Source: Apostichopus japonicus | Lineage: Eukaryota; Echinodermata; Holothuroidea; Aspidochirotida; Stichopodidae | Assembly (NCBI RefSeq): GCF_037975245.1 | Contig: NC_092561.1 | Location: 4,392,001-4,456,000, forward strand | Direction: 5' to 3' | DNA: 64,000 bases | Shown here: positions 26,501 through 33,500 of the stretch, piece after piece | Position numbering within the stretch: the first letter of the stretch is position 1 | How the letters are laid out: each line of letters begins with the position of its first letter | Notes under the pieces: generated by a model | Told to the model about the DNA's origin: nothing | The model's input: only the letters and a program-made list of their open reading frames with translations | The model's database searches: none | Translations under genes and position numbers: made by a program

Positions 26501-26688
26501 TGAAGAATTTCTCTACTTATGATCGAGATACCGACGACTTTCCGGACCAAAATTGTGCGGAAGCCAGCAATGGTGGATGGTGGTATACCAGCTGCTACTT
26601 CGCAAACTTGAATGGAGATGCGGATAATTTCATATGGTTCACGTACAAATTATCATCCTCCGAAATGATGATTAGATCAAATGCATGA
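517..26688 (+). CDS. Multimodular VWD-C8-TIL-EGF protein with C-terminal fibrinogen domain (5' partial, 40 exons)
   Basis: A large secreted protein built from repeated modules, each consisting of a von Willebrand factor D domain, a C8 domain, a trypsin-inhibitor-like (TIL) domain and a TILa/EGF-like domain. This is the arrangement of IgGFc-binding protein, zonadhesin and gel-forming mucins, which form cysteine-rich extracellular gels or coats. One partial and six full modules (A-F) are followed by a fibrinogen C-terminal domain and a TGA stop at 26686-26688. Forty exons sum to 7986 bases, an exact multiple of three, with matching phases at every junction and no internal stop, so it looks intact. 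Exon phases repeat: VWDa 1-0, VWDb 0-0, VWDc 0-1, C8 1-1, TIL 1-0, TILa/EGF 0-1. The start codon, signal peptide and earlier modules are outside the window. Ending such a protein in a fibrinogen domain is unusual. The family assignment is firm; function is inferred. Confidence 0.88.
695..1299. other. Intron, nothing recognised
   Basis: Intron between the first visible TILa/EGF exon and VWDa of module A, with donor gtacgt and acceptor ctactacag. It contains no repeat or second open frame that I can support. Confidence 0.6.
1300..4575 (+). CDS. Gene 1 module A: VWD-C8-TIL-TILa/EGF
   Basis: Exons: VWDa 1300-1616, VWDb 1764-1922, VWDc 2342-2486, C8 2855-3037, TIL 3356-3549, TILa/EGF 4401-4575 (residues about 60-450 of the visible protein). 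VWDa carries CRCTVWGDPHYTTFD with the GDPH motif, where Asp-Pro autocleavage is known in FCGBP and MUC2 VWD domains. VWDb carries CGLCGTC, matching the CxxC pattern of VWF-type D domains. C8 shows the ETCVYDVC pattern. The TIL exon ends YIM directly before gcaagt, so its intron appears to use a GC donor. The VWDb exon is exactly 53 codons, the same as in modules B and E. Confidence 0.87.
3550..4400 (+). other. GC-AG intron in module A
   Basis: The TIL exon must end at 3549: all other TIL exons here end in phase 0 after a similar short tail (YIK, YIP, YIS, LME, VLE). The bases that follow are gcaagt, the consensus of the minor GC-AG intron class, and the intron ends tttacag at 4400. No in-frame GT donor nearby keeps the module phase. 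The intron body holds no recognised element. Confidence 0.7.
5120..8454 (+). CDS. Gene 1 module B: VWD-C8-TIL-TILa/EGF
   Basis: Exons: VWDa 5120-5442, VWDb 6027-6185, VWDc 6531-6675, C8 7087-7266, TIL 7868-8067, TILa/EGF 8280-8454 (residues about 451-844). VWDa has CECSAYGDPHYVTFDG and VWDb has CGLCGTC, so both the GDPH and CxxC motifs are intact. The VWDc exon is very acidic (EEDSEEEV). C8 has ETCVYDVC. The VWDb donor is gtatca, weaker than its neighbours, but the frame and the 53-codon length match its sister exons. The EGF part of the last exon is degenerate (KCYCPSQYVM) and lacks the usual GFxGDG tail. Confidence 0.86.
8671..12288 (+). CDS. Gene 1 module C: VWD-C8-linker-TIL-TILa/EGF
   Basis: Exons: VWDa 8671-8999, VWDb 9298-9450, VWDc 9639-9783, C8 10211-10399, extra linker exon 10711-10785, TIL 11109-11314, TILa/EGF 12114-12288 (residues about 845-1268). 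VWDa has CVCNVYGDPHYTTFD and VWDb CGMCGTC. The C8 domain is more divergent than in other modules (ACVMDLC). Only this module has an additional 25-codon symmetric exon between C8 and TIL, carrying a run of arginines. The TIL ends LME before gtaaat; TILa/EGF ends with GYTGDGQTC. Confidence 0.86.
10711..10785 (+). CDS. Gene 1 extra linker exon with furin-like site
   Basis: A 75-base exon in phase 1-1, with acceptor taccttgcag at 10701-10710 and donor gtaatt. It encodes a glycine-rich linker followed by ASRRRRATGTG. The run RRRR fits the furin-type proprotein convertase consensus R-x-K/R-R. It is symmetric, so including or skipping it keeps the frame. No other module has a counterpart. Exon calling rests on splice sites and phase; processing is inference. 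Confidence 0.68.
13065..17478 (+). CDS. Gene 1 module D: VWD-C8-TIL-TILa/EGF with lost cysteines
   Basis: Exons: VWDa 13065-13387, VWDb 13765-13947, VWDc 15182-15326, C8 16106-16288, TIL 16671-16873, TILa/EGF 17304-17478 (residues about 1269-1672). VWDa keeps GDPH (SGDPHFRTFD), but the CxC pair normally just before it is replaced by a glycine-rich stretch (WGGGGSGDPH). VWDb reads CGLLGTATG, so two cysteines of the usual CGxCGxC are missing, and this exon is longer (61 codons). C8 (DCVYDVC), TIL and TILa/EGF look normal. The frame is open, so this is divergence rather than decay. Confidence 0.84.
13948..15181. other. Module D intron with compound microsatellite
   Basis: A 1.2-kb intron between the VWDb and VWDc exons of module D. 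Apart from the compound simple repeat at 14455-14600, it has no supported gene. The acidic open frames seen here are translations of that repeat. Confidence 0.65.
14455..14605. repeat. Compound microsatellite (GAT)n-(GAC)n-(GATCAT)n
   Basis: Three consecutive phases: GAT units from about 14467, GAC units from about 14491 to 14519, then GATCAT units from 14521 to about 14600 with a few GAACAT variants. The last part is self-complementary (GATCATGATC) and could fold into a hairpin. It lies in an intron. Confidence 0.92.
15740..15830 (+). mobile_element. tRNA-derived SINE-like head
   Basis: This stretch has an internal RNA polymerase III promoter layout: a box A-like gtagagtggataa near 15748 and a good box B, ggttcgatccc, at 15803-15813, with a tRNA-like spacing. 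The ends do not pair as a true tRNA acceptor stem, so a SINE or tRNA pseudogene is more likely than a working tRNA. The 3' limit of the element is not clear. Confidence 0.5.
16515..16600 (-). mobile_element. Possible tRNA-derived SINE fragment
   Basis: On the minus strand there is a box B-like gggttcgcattcc (complement of about 16535-16547), followed by a purine/pyrimidine simple tract. Box A is poor and no terminal repeats were seen. It is in the intron before the TIL exon of module D. Confidence 0.3.
17521..17613. repeat. 18-bp tandem repeat
   Basis: About five copies of the unit ctgctgctacaatgtgga, with single-base differences between copies, lie in the intron after the TILa/EGF exon of module D. 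The period is a multiple of three but the stretch lies after a clear gtgagt donor, so it is not coding. Confidence 0.9.
17892..21194 (+). CDS. Gene 1 module E: VWD-C8-TIL-TILa/EGF
   Basis: Exons: VWDa 17892-18220, VWDb 18598-18756, VWDc 19508-19649, C8 20291-20470, TIL 20658-20860, TILa/EGF 21020-21194 (residues about 1673-2068). VWDa has CSCSIWGDPHYLSFDG, VWDb has CGMCGTC, and C8 has ETCAYDVC. VWDb is again 53 codons. All splice sites are canonical GT-AG. This is one of the most standard copies in the array and is useful as a reference for the others. Confidence 0.87.
18757..19507. other. Intron, nothing recognised
   Basis: Module E intron between VWDb and VWDc. It includes a short ta-rich tract near 18955. 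No ORF, RNA gene or terminal-repeat structure could be supported. Confidence 0.55.
20949..20970. repeat. (TA)n microsatellite
   Basis: Short TA dinucleotide run in the intron between the TIL and TILa/EGF exons of module E. Confidence 0.85.
21575..24830 (+). CDS. Gene 1 module F: VWD without GDPH, C8, TIL, EGF
   Basis: Exons: VWDa 21575-21885, VWDb 22132-22287, VWDc 22553-22694, C8 22958-23131, TIL 23855-24057, and the 5' part of exon 24660-24977 (residues about 2069-2454). VWDa keeps the CEC pair, but GDPH is replaced by TDFH (VWTDFHVLTFD), so the known Asp-Pro cleavage motif is gone. VWDb keeps CGMCGTC. The TILa/EGF exon lacks the usual phase-1 donor and runs straight on into the fibrinogen domain in the same exon. 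The C8 donor is gtttgt. Confidence 0.84.
24058..24659. other. Intron with 15-base G run
   Basis: Module F intron before the fused EGF/fibrinogen exon. It contains an uninterrupted run of 15 G at 24219-24233, a spot prone to sequencing length error but outside the coding sequence. Nothing else was recognised. Confidence 0.65.
24831..26688 (+). CDS. Gene 1 C-terminal fibrinogen-like domain
   Basis: About 207 residues from the 3' part of exon 24660-24977 plus exons 25445-25709 and 26477-26688. Recognisable fibrinogen C-terminal signatures are SGVYTIYP, YCDMTTDGGGWT, NRNWEDYKNGFGDLSGEFWLG, NFSTYDRDTDDF in the calcium-site region and CAEASNGGWWYTSC. The four conserved cysteines are present. The segment after LNG is shortened compared with typical members, where a tyrosine and a longer loop follow. 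The ligand-binding role is known for the family (ficolins, tenascins, FREPs); this one's ligand is unknown. TGA stop at 26686. Confidence 0.88.
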
Positions 26689-27251
26689 AAAAGCAGTTTT
26701 TTCCTTCGTTAAAGATATTTACCATATATCACATATAAGTAGTTACTGTATAGATATATAGTAAGTATGCAGTTAGTTACTTTGGGTGCCGGACATTTAA
26801 GTGCTATTTAAAATGATGTATTAGAATAATAACCCCTAGTTATTAGAATAATAATCCTTCTTGAATGAAATTATAAATCAAATACTGGACTGACCTTTAG
26901 TACTTGCAAATTTTCGTCCAATATCATTGAACTTCATCTTATATTGGACTAAAATTTGCAAGTACTAAAGGTCAGTCCAGTATTTGATTTATAATTTCAT
27001 TCATTATACTACAACTGGATAAATCATAACATACATCAACAATAATCCTTCTTATTACAATCATATAAACGATGGCTTTTACGTGACAGGTCTTGCATCA
27101 TTTAACGTATTTTTGCAGTGTTTTTTAACCTATCATTCATTAACGACTATCAGGAATATCGGGCGCAGTTAATCTTCTGGTGTGGTAATATTCTAGTGTG
27201 CTGTAACTTTGTAAATGTTACTGAGTAGAATAGGAATAAACATGAAATAAA
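26689..27251 (+). other. Probable 3' UTR of gene 1 with polyA signals
   Basis: Non-coding sequence after the TGA. Two AATAAA hexamers occur close together at 27235-27240 and 27246-27251 and are the first convincing polyadenylation signals after the stop, giving a 3' UTR of about 560 bases. If that is right, the long inverted repeat at 26862-27003 is transcribed with the gene. No transcript evidence is available here. Confidence 0.5.
26862..27003. repeat. Near-perfect inverted repeat, 63-bp arms
   Basis: The left arm 26862-26924 and right arm 26941-27003 are reverse complements with a single mismatch (C against A near the loop). They are separated by a 16-base spacer. A 13-base direct repeat, aataatccttctt, occurs at 26850-26862 and again at 27041-27053, close to but not exactly at the arm ends. 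This could be a fold-back or MITE-type insertion, or a structured RNA element in the 3' UTR. No coding capacity. Confidence 0.92.
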
Positions 27252-28565
27252 TGGGACGTATCCATGAACTTTTGTTATTTTTAATTCTTTAAAGTGATAT
27301 CAAGGATTTACTATAATGCCCAAGTTCTGATACGCTATTGGTCAGGAAAAGACAACATCCATTTAAGTTTTCTCATGCGTTGACAAGGACAGTTGACAGA
27401 GGTTACAAACGATAATTATAAATGGTTATATGCAACACGAGCTGAAAACAGCTTTGATCGTTTATCATCCACTGTATAAAGAACAAGTAACGAGAATCAC
27501 GTTTCCTTCAAGGAAATATTTTGACACAAGGATATATCGTCCAGGATACATTACGCACAATACACTGGGAGAATCCGATTCATTCTCATAGCAGAGCTCC
27601 TGTAGGATACAGTGATAGTACAGTGATATCGCTATCACATTGATTTGATATTTGTTTACACTCGTCACGGGTAGTTTTACATACGGAAAACGGATAATAG
27701 CCTTCCAATATATCATGGGCTGGCTTATAAGCCTCCTAGGGGTAAACAAGGTGGAAGAAAGTAGGAACAGTTTAATTATTGTAAGTATTTATTTTCCAAC
27801 CTTTGTTAGTTTACGAAAATACGGAATCTGATACAAATATTATCACAATGATACATCGAATTCAGTTAATAAAGGAACTCATACATTTTTAACAAAACCA
27901 AGGATTATAACTTAAATGTATCATTTTAAAAGTTGTTGGTAAAATATCTTATGCAATACCCCCCCCCCACACACCCCACCACCCCCTAAATATACAATCA
28001 ATATATATATATATATATATCTTGTCGGTTTTCTAGGTTATTTCTAGGGATTTGTTTCATCCACCCATAAATGCTATACCAGATACCCAGAACCAGGGAA
28101 TAAACTATAATTTCAAGTACTATATATGCTTATACGTATTTACACGTAAGGAGATACCTGCTATTTACAAGATGAATTATAAATATGACTTTTAATTAAT
28201 AGTATTCAAATGACATCGAACACGTTAGTGCAGCGAAGTAATTATCAAACCAAAACGAAATTTAGCAATCTACAGGTCAAACATACATAAGAACCATTAA
28301 CATTAATTTGATGAAATAAATGCATAAGAGTAAGGTAGCATTGCACATTAAAACAACAACTTTCATCTTGTACGTGTTATCAAATTAAGTGTTTTAACAT
28401 AACTAGGTTACGGTACTTGTTTCATATATTCATCAATTTAGATTTTTAAGAAAGAAGCTATGCAATTATAAATAAGTACATTCATCACGAACAACTGAAA
28501 AGAGTCCATGATATTATGTCGTTATACAACAATTACTTTCAGTCTAGTAAAGGCAACTGTGCATG
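27252..28565. other. Intergenic between tail-to-tail genes 1 and 2
   Basis: No gene recognised. It holds a C-rich run (27959-27989) followed directly by a TA run (about 28001-28020). Short open frames here have no recognisable domain. Confidence 0.6.
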
Positions 28566-28852
28566 CAGTTGCGTAGGAAGTTACTTTTGAGTGGGGGGCT
28601 GACGACTGATGGCCGACCTGGGGGAGGGGTCTAAGGGGAGGGTCCCCCTCCCCTTTGGAATTTTTTTTGCATTTCCAGGTGGCCTTAGATGCAATTTGGT
28701 GCTTCAAATGAGATTTTATTCTCATTTGGAAATGAAAAAGGGGTTTCTGACTTGCGGAGCGGGGGGGCGGAACGATACTTCCGCCCCCCCCCCCATATTT
28801 TTCACTGGGGGGATGGCGCCCCCCCAGCCCCCACCCGGTTCCTACGCCCTTG
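28566..28852. mobile_element. hAT-like non-autonomous DNA transposon (MITE)
   Basis: A 287-bp element with no transposase. It is bounded by imperfect terminal inverted repeats, CAGTTGCGTAGGAA on the left and CAAGGGCGTAGGAA read inward from the right, and flanked by an identical 8-bp direct repeat TGTGCATG at 28558-28565 and 28853-28860. An 8-bp target duplication with CA-starting termini is typical of the hAT superfamily. The interior has several runs of G and C that pair with each other. It lies about 0.9 kb past the stop of the CLCA gene. Superfamily assignment is from termini and target-site length only. Confidence 0.78.
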
Positions 28853-29084
28853 TGTGCATGGTTACTGGTTGATGCAGAAACTACTAAACCTACACCTGCA
28901 ATGAGATCGGTTGGGTAAGAAGTTCGATAATGTAATTAATGAGGTGATGTTTACATTACATGTACCACACATTGGCTACTGCTGAGTGTCATATCCAGCT
29001 ACTGTTATGCACCGTCGCTAGTCATCAACGCCAACATCGTAACCGAGTTCATGTATTATTTACAAAGAGAAAATGAAAAGAAAA

Positions 29085-29165
29085 GTTTTGGCTAGAGAAG
29101 GATTCGAACCAGTGACCTCAGTGTTACTGACCCTCTGCTCTGTCAACTGGGGTTTCCGCCCTTAC
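29085..29165 (-). mobile_element. tRNA-derived SINE-like sequence
   Basis: On the minus strand this reads as a tRNA-like head: box A-like gacagagcagaggg and box B ggttcgaatcc (complement of 29101-29111), with a spacing of about 35 bases. It probably is the 5' part of a SINE, or a tRNA pseudogene. The apparent peptide containing GFEP.TS on the plus strand is a translation of this repeat. Confidence 0.5.
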
Positions 29166-29786
29166 TTGGTGACGACCCCTAGTTACAATTCTTTTCTGGT
29201 TCCGCTCTTCAGAAGAGACCGTACGTTGCATTCGTGTTACCAGGAATCACAGCCAAACAAGTACATCAAAAAACACTTAATGTTAACATGTGTTATAAAA
29301 ACAAGAATTGTCTAAAGTATAATAAGGTAATGCTATAATGCTTGGAGCAATAGTTAGTTAGAAATATTTTGTTGATCGCTAAGAATAATTTTAACCACAA
29401 CTTTTCCTAGCTGAATCGAAGCGCGAACAATAACGATGCTTACATGTCTTCTTGTACCACGACCGTTGCATCGCAGCATTGCGCTTAACACATCTTTTGG
29501 ATTAGGACAAAGGTAGCACCACATTGTAAATACGCCTTTTTTAAACTCTATGGTACCTACTCCCTTGTTGCGGCGAAGGTTCAAGGAGGTTGGCAGTTGA
29601 TCTAATTCTTTCGCCATTTTTGTTGCTATTCGCGTATTCGATGTTTGCCATCCTCAAATCACCGTATTGTTGAGCTTCAGCTGGTAGAAACTGGTAATCG
29701 CTTAAGTTGCGGACACACTGAGCATGACTTAGAACATCCGATTGTCGTGAATCAACTGCTAGAAAGTTGTAGTCCCCACCAGTCTG
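29166..29786. other. Probable 3' flank or UTR of CLCA gene
   Basis: Sequence downstream of the minus-strand stop codon (29787-29789). Part of it may be 3' UTR. No clear AATAAA was seen on the minus strand and no other gene could be supported. Confidence 0.45.
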
Positions 29787-30534
29787 TTACAGTTCTGCTT
29801 CTCGCACATTATTTCTGAGAGCGTGTGGATTACCGGGCAGAAAGTTATAGTTGGTTTGTCGCTCTGCATTGCGGACACCATCATCATATGCTTGACCGCG
29901 AACATTCGCCGGAATATCGTGATCGAAACCCCCATTTGGAAAAGACATTCTTTCTGCTTCTCTAGCAAGATCATGTCCTCTTTCTGCTTGGGCCGCTCGG
30001 AGAGCATTCCGAAAGGTATCATTGTAAATCTGAGGGTCTCGACCATTCGGTAGATCTGTACGGTGAGCTCTTCGATAATCATCTTTTCCATGGTCACCCT
30101 TTCCGCGGTTTTCTGCGCCAGAGTAGCCTCCAGTATTAACCAGGCCACTTCCTCGAGTTTCATCCTCTTCGTGGTCGTACCGATGACGATTCTCATTCCT
30201 GTGAATAGTATCACTCTCCAACTTTGAGGCACCCAGAAAATGTTCGTCGTCTGTAACAGCTTTGATCTTATCCTCCGTTTTCTTTTCCTTCTTCCTAATT
30301 CGTATCAGTAACAATAGCAATAAGAGGATGAGCAACAAGAGCAGCAGGAGGAACACAGATGCTCCTAAAATGGCAGAAGATTGTTGTCTGTAGGTTCCAA
30401 TGTGGTGGAACCAACGAAAGGTGGCATGGTTGGTGGAATTACCATAGGTCTCGTGTTAAATGAGACTATATTTGACGGTGGGCTTATGTACGTACCATCG
30501 GTGGCCGTTAAAGCAAAAAAGTAAGTTTCCGGGA
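29787..30534 (-). CDS. CLCA exon 16: Fn3 end, membrane helix, cytoplasmic tail; frame change
   Basis: The exon opens in the frame set by exon 15 ([20 protein letters not shown], typical CLCA end of the Fn3-like domain). That frame reaches TAG at 30367-30365. A second frame, open from about 30437 down to TAA at 29789-29787, encodes [18 protein letters not shown], more leucines, RIRKKEKK and a tail of about 170 charged residues. The two frames overlap by about 70 bases, so a one-base change there would join them. Either the genome copy or assembly has an indel, or the product is a secreted form ending before the membrane. Confidence 0.75.
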
Positions 30535-33500
30535 CTGAAAATGAATAGGAAAATGTATAAACTATATATTGAGATATTCAGTCCAATTCAAGATGGTATC
30601 CAATTTTCTCTTCTACCTGACAAGCGTTATGCCATTAAGTAACATTAGACAAACACAAACTAACAAAAATTGATAAAGTGAATAATTATGTAGAAAAACG
30701 CATATTAATCCAAACAAGGATACTGTAATTATGCATATATTAAGTTATTATTAAAATAAACACTAACTGATGTGATCAACTTATGACACATTTAAGCAAT
30801 CTATGTAGGATGCATTCAATGTTCCTTTCAACAAATGCAATTCCTTGATCAATAAGGAAAGACACATAATTAAATTTACCTGATCTTAAAGGAAACATTA
30901 TGGTATAAATCTCTTCATTTCTTGCCATCGATGGATTATTTGGATTTCCTGATAATATATAAGGTTTTTCGTCATTTTCAGCAGTACCCAAGGTGACTCC
31001 AGATGCAAAGGTACTACGGAAATCCTCAAAGCTCGTAGAATAACGGATGTCATAGCTGCGTGCTGAAAATGAAATTAAACACAAACTGATAAACAAAAAT
31101 GAACATCCAGGATTATGTTTTGGACCATCAGCCGTAACTTAACAATGTATAAAAAGCAATTATTATTCTGTACACATATGTTCATAATGCACTAACTATT
31201 TTTTTTTTTAGGTAGAGGTCAAGTCAAACTTCACATGCTTCATTCGAGATAACAGCGAACAGAAAGCATAACATTTGAGAGGAAATTATGGACTGCGCTG
31301 AAAGCACTCAAATGAAACCACTTTTGCTGTTATCATTCAGACGTGTGAATTAAATTGCTTATTTATTATGGCCGTTATTATTAAGTCATTGGCATATATT
31401 CATGTTACTAATTTCTGCAAATCCCATATGAAACTTAAAAGTTATTTCAAGCAAATCCTGGACAACGATACAGTTACACGAAATGTTAAAGACAACCTTT
31501 TACAAACCCCAGTCAAGATTTCAGTTACCTCTTCCATCCATTAGATTGGCCCCGGGTGCAGTAAATGTAAGTTCCACGGTCCTGTTTTCTGTCGAAAAAT
31601 CCCTCCGACGAAGGTTATTAACCTGATAGGGCCCGTAATTGTTGCTATCTGAAAGGTAATTTATAAGTTATACTTTCATAGTATATTTGAGTTGTGCACT
31701 GCATGTTATAACAAACGATGCCGATAATAATGATGGCGATGACGTGACGTGACGTGACGTCATCTACCAGTCCTGTTTTGCGATAATCAATCATGCGAGT
31801 ATTCCGTAATCACTTATTGGGGCTACTCATATATTTGCTTAATTTATCTTTAAAAAGTTAATAATATAAAAAAAAAAATAAATAAATACAATACAATCAA
31901 ATAAACTGAGTAATCATTTCACATATACCGTAATTAGTTCGATGCCCTGTCCCAGTGTTCATATGGTTCTATTGCTTGCAAATTATACAATGTGTGCAAA
32001 AACGGAGAGCCGTATTTTCCATCAATTGTGAAACAATAAAGCTGAAACATTTCATTGATTAGAAAATATTACAACCTCGTATCACATACCCGTACAAGTC
32101 ATAGCATTGTTACAAGTAAAACTGCCGCCAGTTATCGTTCTTTGTACATCTCCGCTAGGTTCATAGGTTACATTCCATTCAGCCTGACCCTTTTCAGGGT
32201 CTACAGCTGCACCAACACCAACTCTAGCTCCGTTTACAATCTGACCTTCACCTCGAAGAGAAAACTAGAATAGGAGAGACGAAAGTTAATAAATAAATTG
32301 TAACTGCATCCGTTTCTGAAAAGGAAGGGCAAACACATATCTAGAAAGCATTCACAATATCGCCACACCAGAACAAATAATTGGTCTGGTGTGGTCTTAT
32401 TTAACATGTTGTAGTTGAAACATGTTCTTTTTTTCTTTTTTTTCCTTTTTTTTACAATTACATCAACGGTCTGAGAATAATATGTTTATGATATTACAAC
32501 AAAAGTGTAAAAGTCTTTATTTCTTATTTTGGAACTGGTTGTAACACATTGCGATATAAACATGTTTGTCTTAACTGTCCTATAAATTAATGTCAAACAA
32601 TCTAACTTCCTGTATATAGCTGTTATACCACTGGGGCATAATCGGTTGTCAAATGCTTTGAAGCGATTTGAAAGTCAGTGCGTTTAGTTAAAAACATAAA
32701 CAATTTGTTAGAGTGTAAATTATCCCTATTGGAAAACGAATAGGGAAGGTATTATTTGCTTACCTGGGCGCTGTAGCGACCGGTTCCATCTAAACTCGAA
32801 AGGAAGCCACTGTAAGTCCCGTCACCTTGAACAATGTCTTCCCCAATACCATCATCATATAATTTCATCTTTTTAAGACCGTTCGGGGTTTCAACAGTTG
32901 CCTCCACGTCAGGGACAATTACAGGGTTGTAACCTGTCAACCAATTGCGGAAGCATATGAGAGTTTTGTATTTCTGGACGTCTAAACAACGAACATTAGT
33001 TTCTCTCATATTATTTGGGCAAGGGGGGCTGGGGGGATACAGTGGGTCGCCAAGGAAATTCCTGGTGATGCTGGAAGTGCAAAATCCAGGGAGCCTCAGT
33101 ATTTTAATATGCATCCTGTGATGATCAGTTAACGACAAAGGAAAAACTGATGTTGGGATCAACAATTACACTTCATCAAACGGTAAAATTGTCATTTTGC
33201 TAAAATAGTTGCAACACAATTTGGTATTTTAAACTTCCATGTGCAAGTCATCACTTTCCATCCAAACCTTATCTGAGAGAAACTAAACTTCAAACGAAAT
33301 ATGTCAATTAGAATACATATTAGTTTAAATGATAATACAACCATCGAAAGGTTGTTATTTAGTTGCTGTCGTCTTTCATCTGCGTCAGTTGTTTTGTTAA
33401 ATAAACAATGGCTATCCATACTTCTATATTAGCAACGCACCTAACTAAAAAGCAATATGAAGTTCGAAATTATTTGGTTGGTTTTAAAATATAATTTATA

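Noticed and set aside
28609-28904. Gly/Pro-rich open frames
   Set aside because: They lie in the G/C-run-rich hAT-like MITE and carry no protein domain.
29073-29315. 80-codon open frame containing EGFEPVTS
   Set aside because: The peptide is a known artefact of translating the box B of tRNA-derived repeats.
32934-33165. N-terminal extension of the CLCA exon 12 open frame
   Set aside because: A good acceptor (ttgacag) in the right phase starts the exon at 32933; the extension shows no CLCA similarity.
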